Source: CAKVLG01 sp045637805
GTDB taxonomy: Bacteria; Bacillota; Clostridia; Christensenellales; UBA1242
Direction of reading: 5' to 3'
Assembly: GCA_045637805.1 (NCBI GenBank)
Contig: JAZUAE010000004.1
Location: forward strand, 1 to 7,552
Length of the DNA: 7,552 bases
Below, piece after piece: positions 6,575 to 7,552 of the stretch (positions are counted from its first letter, which is position 1; every line of letters starts with the position of its first letter). The notes under the pieces are model-generated. The model was not told where the DNA came from, made no database searches, and was given only the letters and a program-made list of their open reading frames with translations. The translations under genes and the position numbers were made by a program.

Positions 6575-7552
6575 TTAAATGTTTAATTTTAGTAGTGCAT
6601 CTTTAAATGAGATGTTTTCTTTTTCTGCAAGTGCTTTTGCCTCTCTGAAAATCTCAAGCGATTCTTCATCAGCATTTGCAAATTTTTCAACATCATTTTT
6701 TGCATCCGACTGTTTGTCTTTAGTGGCAACCTCGTCGAATGTAACTTGTTTTGGCAAAGATTCAATAAAAGATTTGAAGTCAGAAACGACTGCTGAATCT
6801 TCGCCAAACTTTTTAATATTGTCTAATTCCTGTAAAACTGAAAGTACAATGTCTTTGTTTGCAGGGATTAAAATGCCTTTATCGATTTGTTTTTCAATAA
6901 AGTCATCGTACTCTTTGCGTTTAATAGAGAGTTTAATCGCTTCTAATTCTTTTTCGATTTCTTCTTTACCTTCAGCTTTTTCTTTAAAGGTTGCGACTTC
7001 ATCGGTTAAGTTTGCGATTTTCTCTTTTAAGGATTTAATTGTTTCAAGTTTCTTGTTGTTTTCTTTGTAACTAGCAACTTGAGAAGCTAAATCATCAATT
7101 TGTTTTTTTAGGTCTTCAACATCTTCTTCTGAAAATTTTTCTTCTTCATCTTCTGAGTTAAACTCATAAGTGTCAGACTCTGATTCCATAAACTTGATAG
7201 GTTCAAGACCTTTCACTTGAGGTGTTGCTGCACCTAAAAAAGATACGGCTTTAAGGTATGCACCTTTACCTTCTAAATTTCGGTACAATTCAACTGAAAC
7301 TTTTTTATACTTTCCTGATTTAACTTCTTTTTCAAATTCTTCAGGAATGTCTTTAAAGCTAACTTTTAGCTTATCGTTTTCTGCGACAACTTTATCTACC
7401 CAACCATACGCAGGGCCACTTTGTTTGTGGTCGATAGTAATTGGAGCTTCGCAGAATTGTGGGTCATAGTTTTTCGCAATGTCAGCGATTTCTTTTTTTG
7501 TGAACTTACCCTGTGGGTATGTTCCGGCTTTGAATACTTCAAAAAATTTCAT
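6575..7552 (-). CDS. Prohead protease fused to scaffold (Mu gpI-like)
   Basis: The 325-residue protein has an N-terminal protease domain and a C-terminal scaffold. Residues 1-120 match phage I-like proteins: GTYPQGKFTKKEI (10-22), ITIDHKQSGPAYGWV (38-52), KYKKVSVELYRN (81-92) and SFLGAATPQVKGLEP (104-118). H42 and S86 fit the His/Ser positions of HK97/herpes-type proheads proteases; this is inference by pattern. Residues 122-215 are acidic then Lys/Glu-rich, probably a coiled coil, and 215-325 form a helical tail with KQIDKGILIPANKDIVL (221-237). Such proteins guide shell assembly and then cleave scaffold and capsid. The ATG occupies the last three bases of the window, so no ribosome binding site can be checked; the N-terminus looks complete for the family but a slightly longer start cannot be excluded. 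Confidence 0.9.
   Translation of the reverse strand: MKFFEVFKAGTYPQGKFTKKEIADIAKNYDPQFCEAPITIDHKQSGPAYGWVDKVVAENDKLKVSFKDIPEEFEKEVKSGKYKKVSVELYRNLEGKGAYLKAVSFLGAATPQVKGLEPIKFMESESDTYEFNSEDEEEKFSEEDVEDLKKQIDDLASQVASYKENNKKLETIKSLKEKIANLTDEVATFKEKAEGKEEIEKELEAIKLSIKRKEYDDFIEKQIDKGILIPANKDIVLSVLQELDNIKKFGEDSAVVSDFKSFIESLPKQVTFDEVATKDKQSDAKNDVEKFANADEESLEIFREAKALAEKENISFKDALLKLNI

Noticed and set aside
6579..7070. A 163-codon plus-strand open frame, rich in Ser and Phe
   Set aside because: It is antisense to the Lys/Glu-rich coiled coil of the scaffold, where GAA and AAA codons read as TTC and TTT. It has no family-like pattern, and every accepted gene is on the other strand.

Overview
This window is a stretch of the late structural (virion) operon of a contractile-tailed phage or prophage. 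Every gene I accept lies on the minus strand, so transcription runs from base 7552 towards base 1. Genes abut or overlap by a few bases. Most carry a purine-rich ribosome binding site buried in the end of the gene before, as expected of one long late transcript. I see no promoter, factor-independent terminator, tRNA, CRISPR array or integrase.

In transcription order the window holds: a Mu gpI-type prohead protease fused to a scaffold (6575-7552); a major capsid protein (5645-6565); a small gp35-position protein with a Lys/Thr-rich linker (5348-5635); a DUF2190 capsid decoration protein (5017-5358); a Mu gp36-type DUF1320 protein (4574-5014); a GC-rich structured insert (about 4494-4573); a Mu gp37-type DUF1834 protein (4064-4483); a P2 FI-type tail sheath (2795-4027); a 58-residue cysteine-rich protein (2619-2795); a P2 FII-type tail tube (2088-2609); a Mu gp29-type DUF935 portal (622-2082); and the first 212 residues of a DNA methyltransferase that runs off the left edge (1-638).

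The protease and scaffold shape the prohead, the capsid and decoration proteins form the shell, the portal is the DNA entry and exit vertex, gp36 and gp37 probably join head to tail, and sheath plus tube form the contractile tail. The methyltransferase would modify phage DNA late in infection. Two points stand out. The particle combines Mu-type head parts with P2-type tail parts. The portal gene lies behind the tail tube instead of ahead of the capsid protease, where Mu has it.

The host cannot be fixed from this window. The DNA is AT-rich, the standard genetic code fits, and Shine-Dalgarno sites are strong. Mu/P2-type late genes suggest a low-GC bacterium with a Gram-negative-type envelope, perhaps gut-associated, but that is inference. 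Nothing here shows whether this is an integrated prophage, a free phage or a decayed remnant, although all visible genes are intact.
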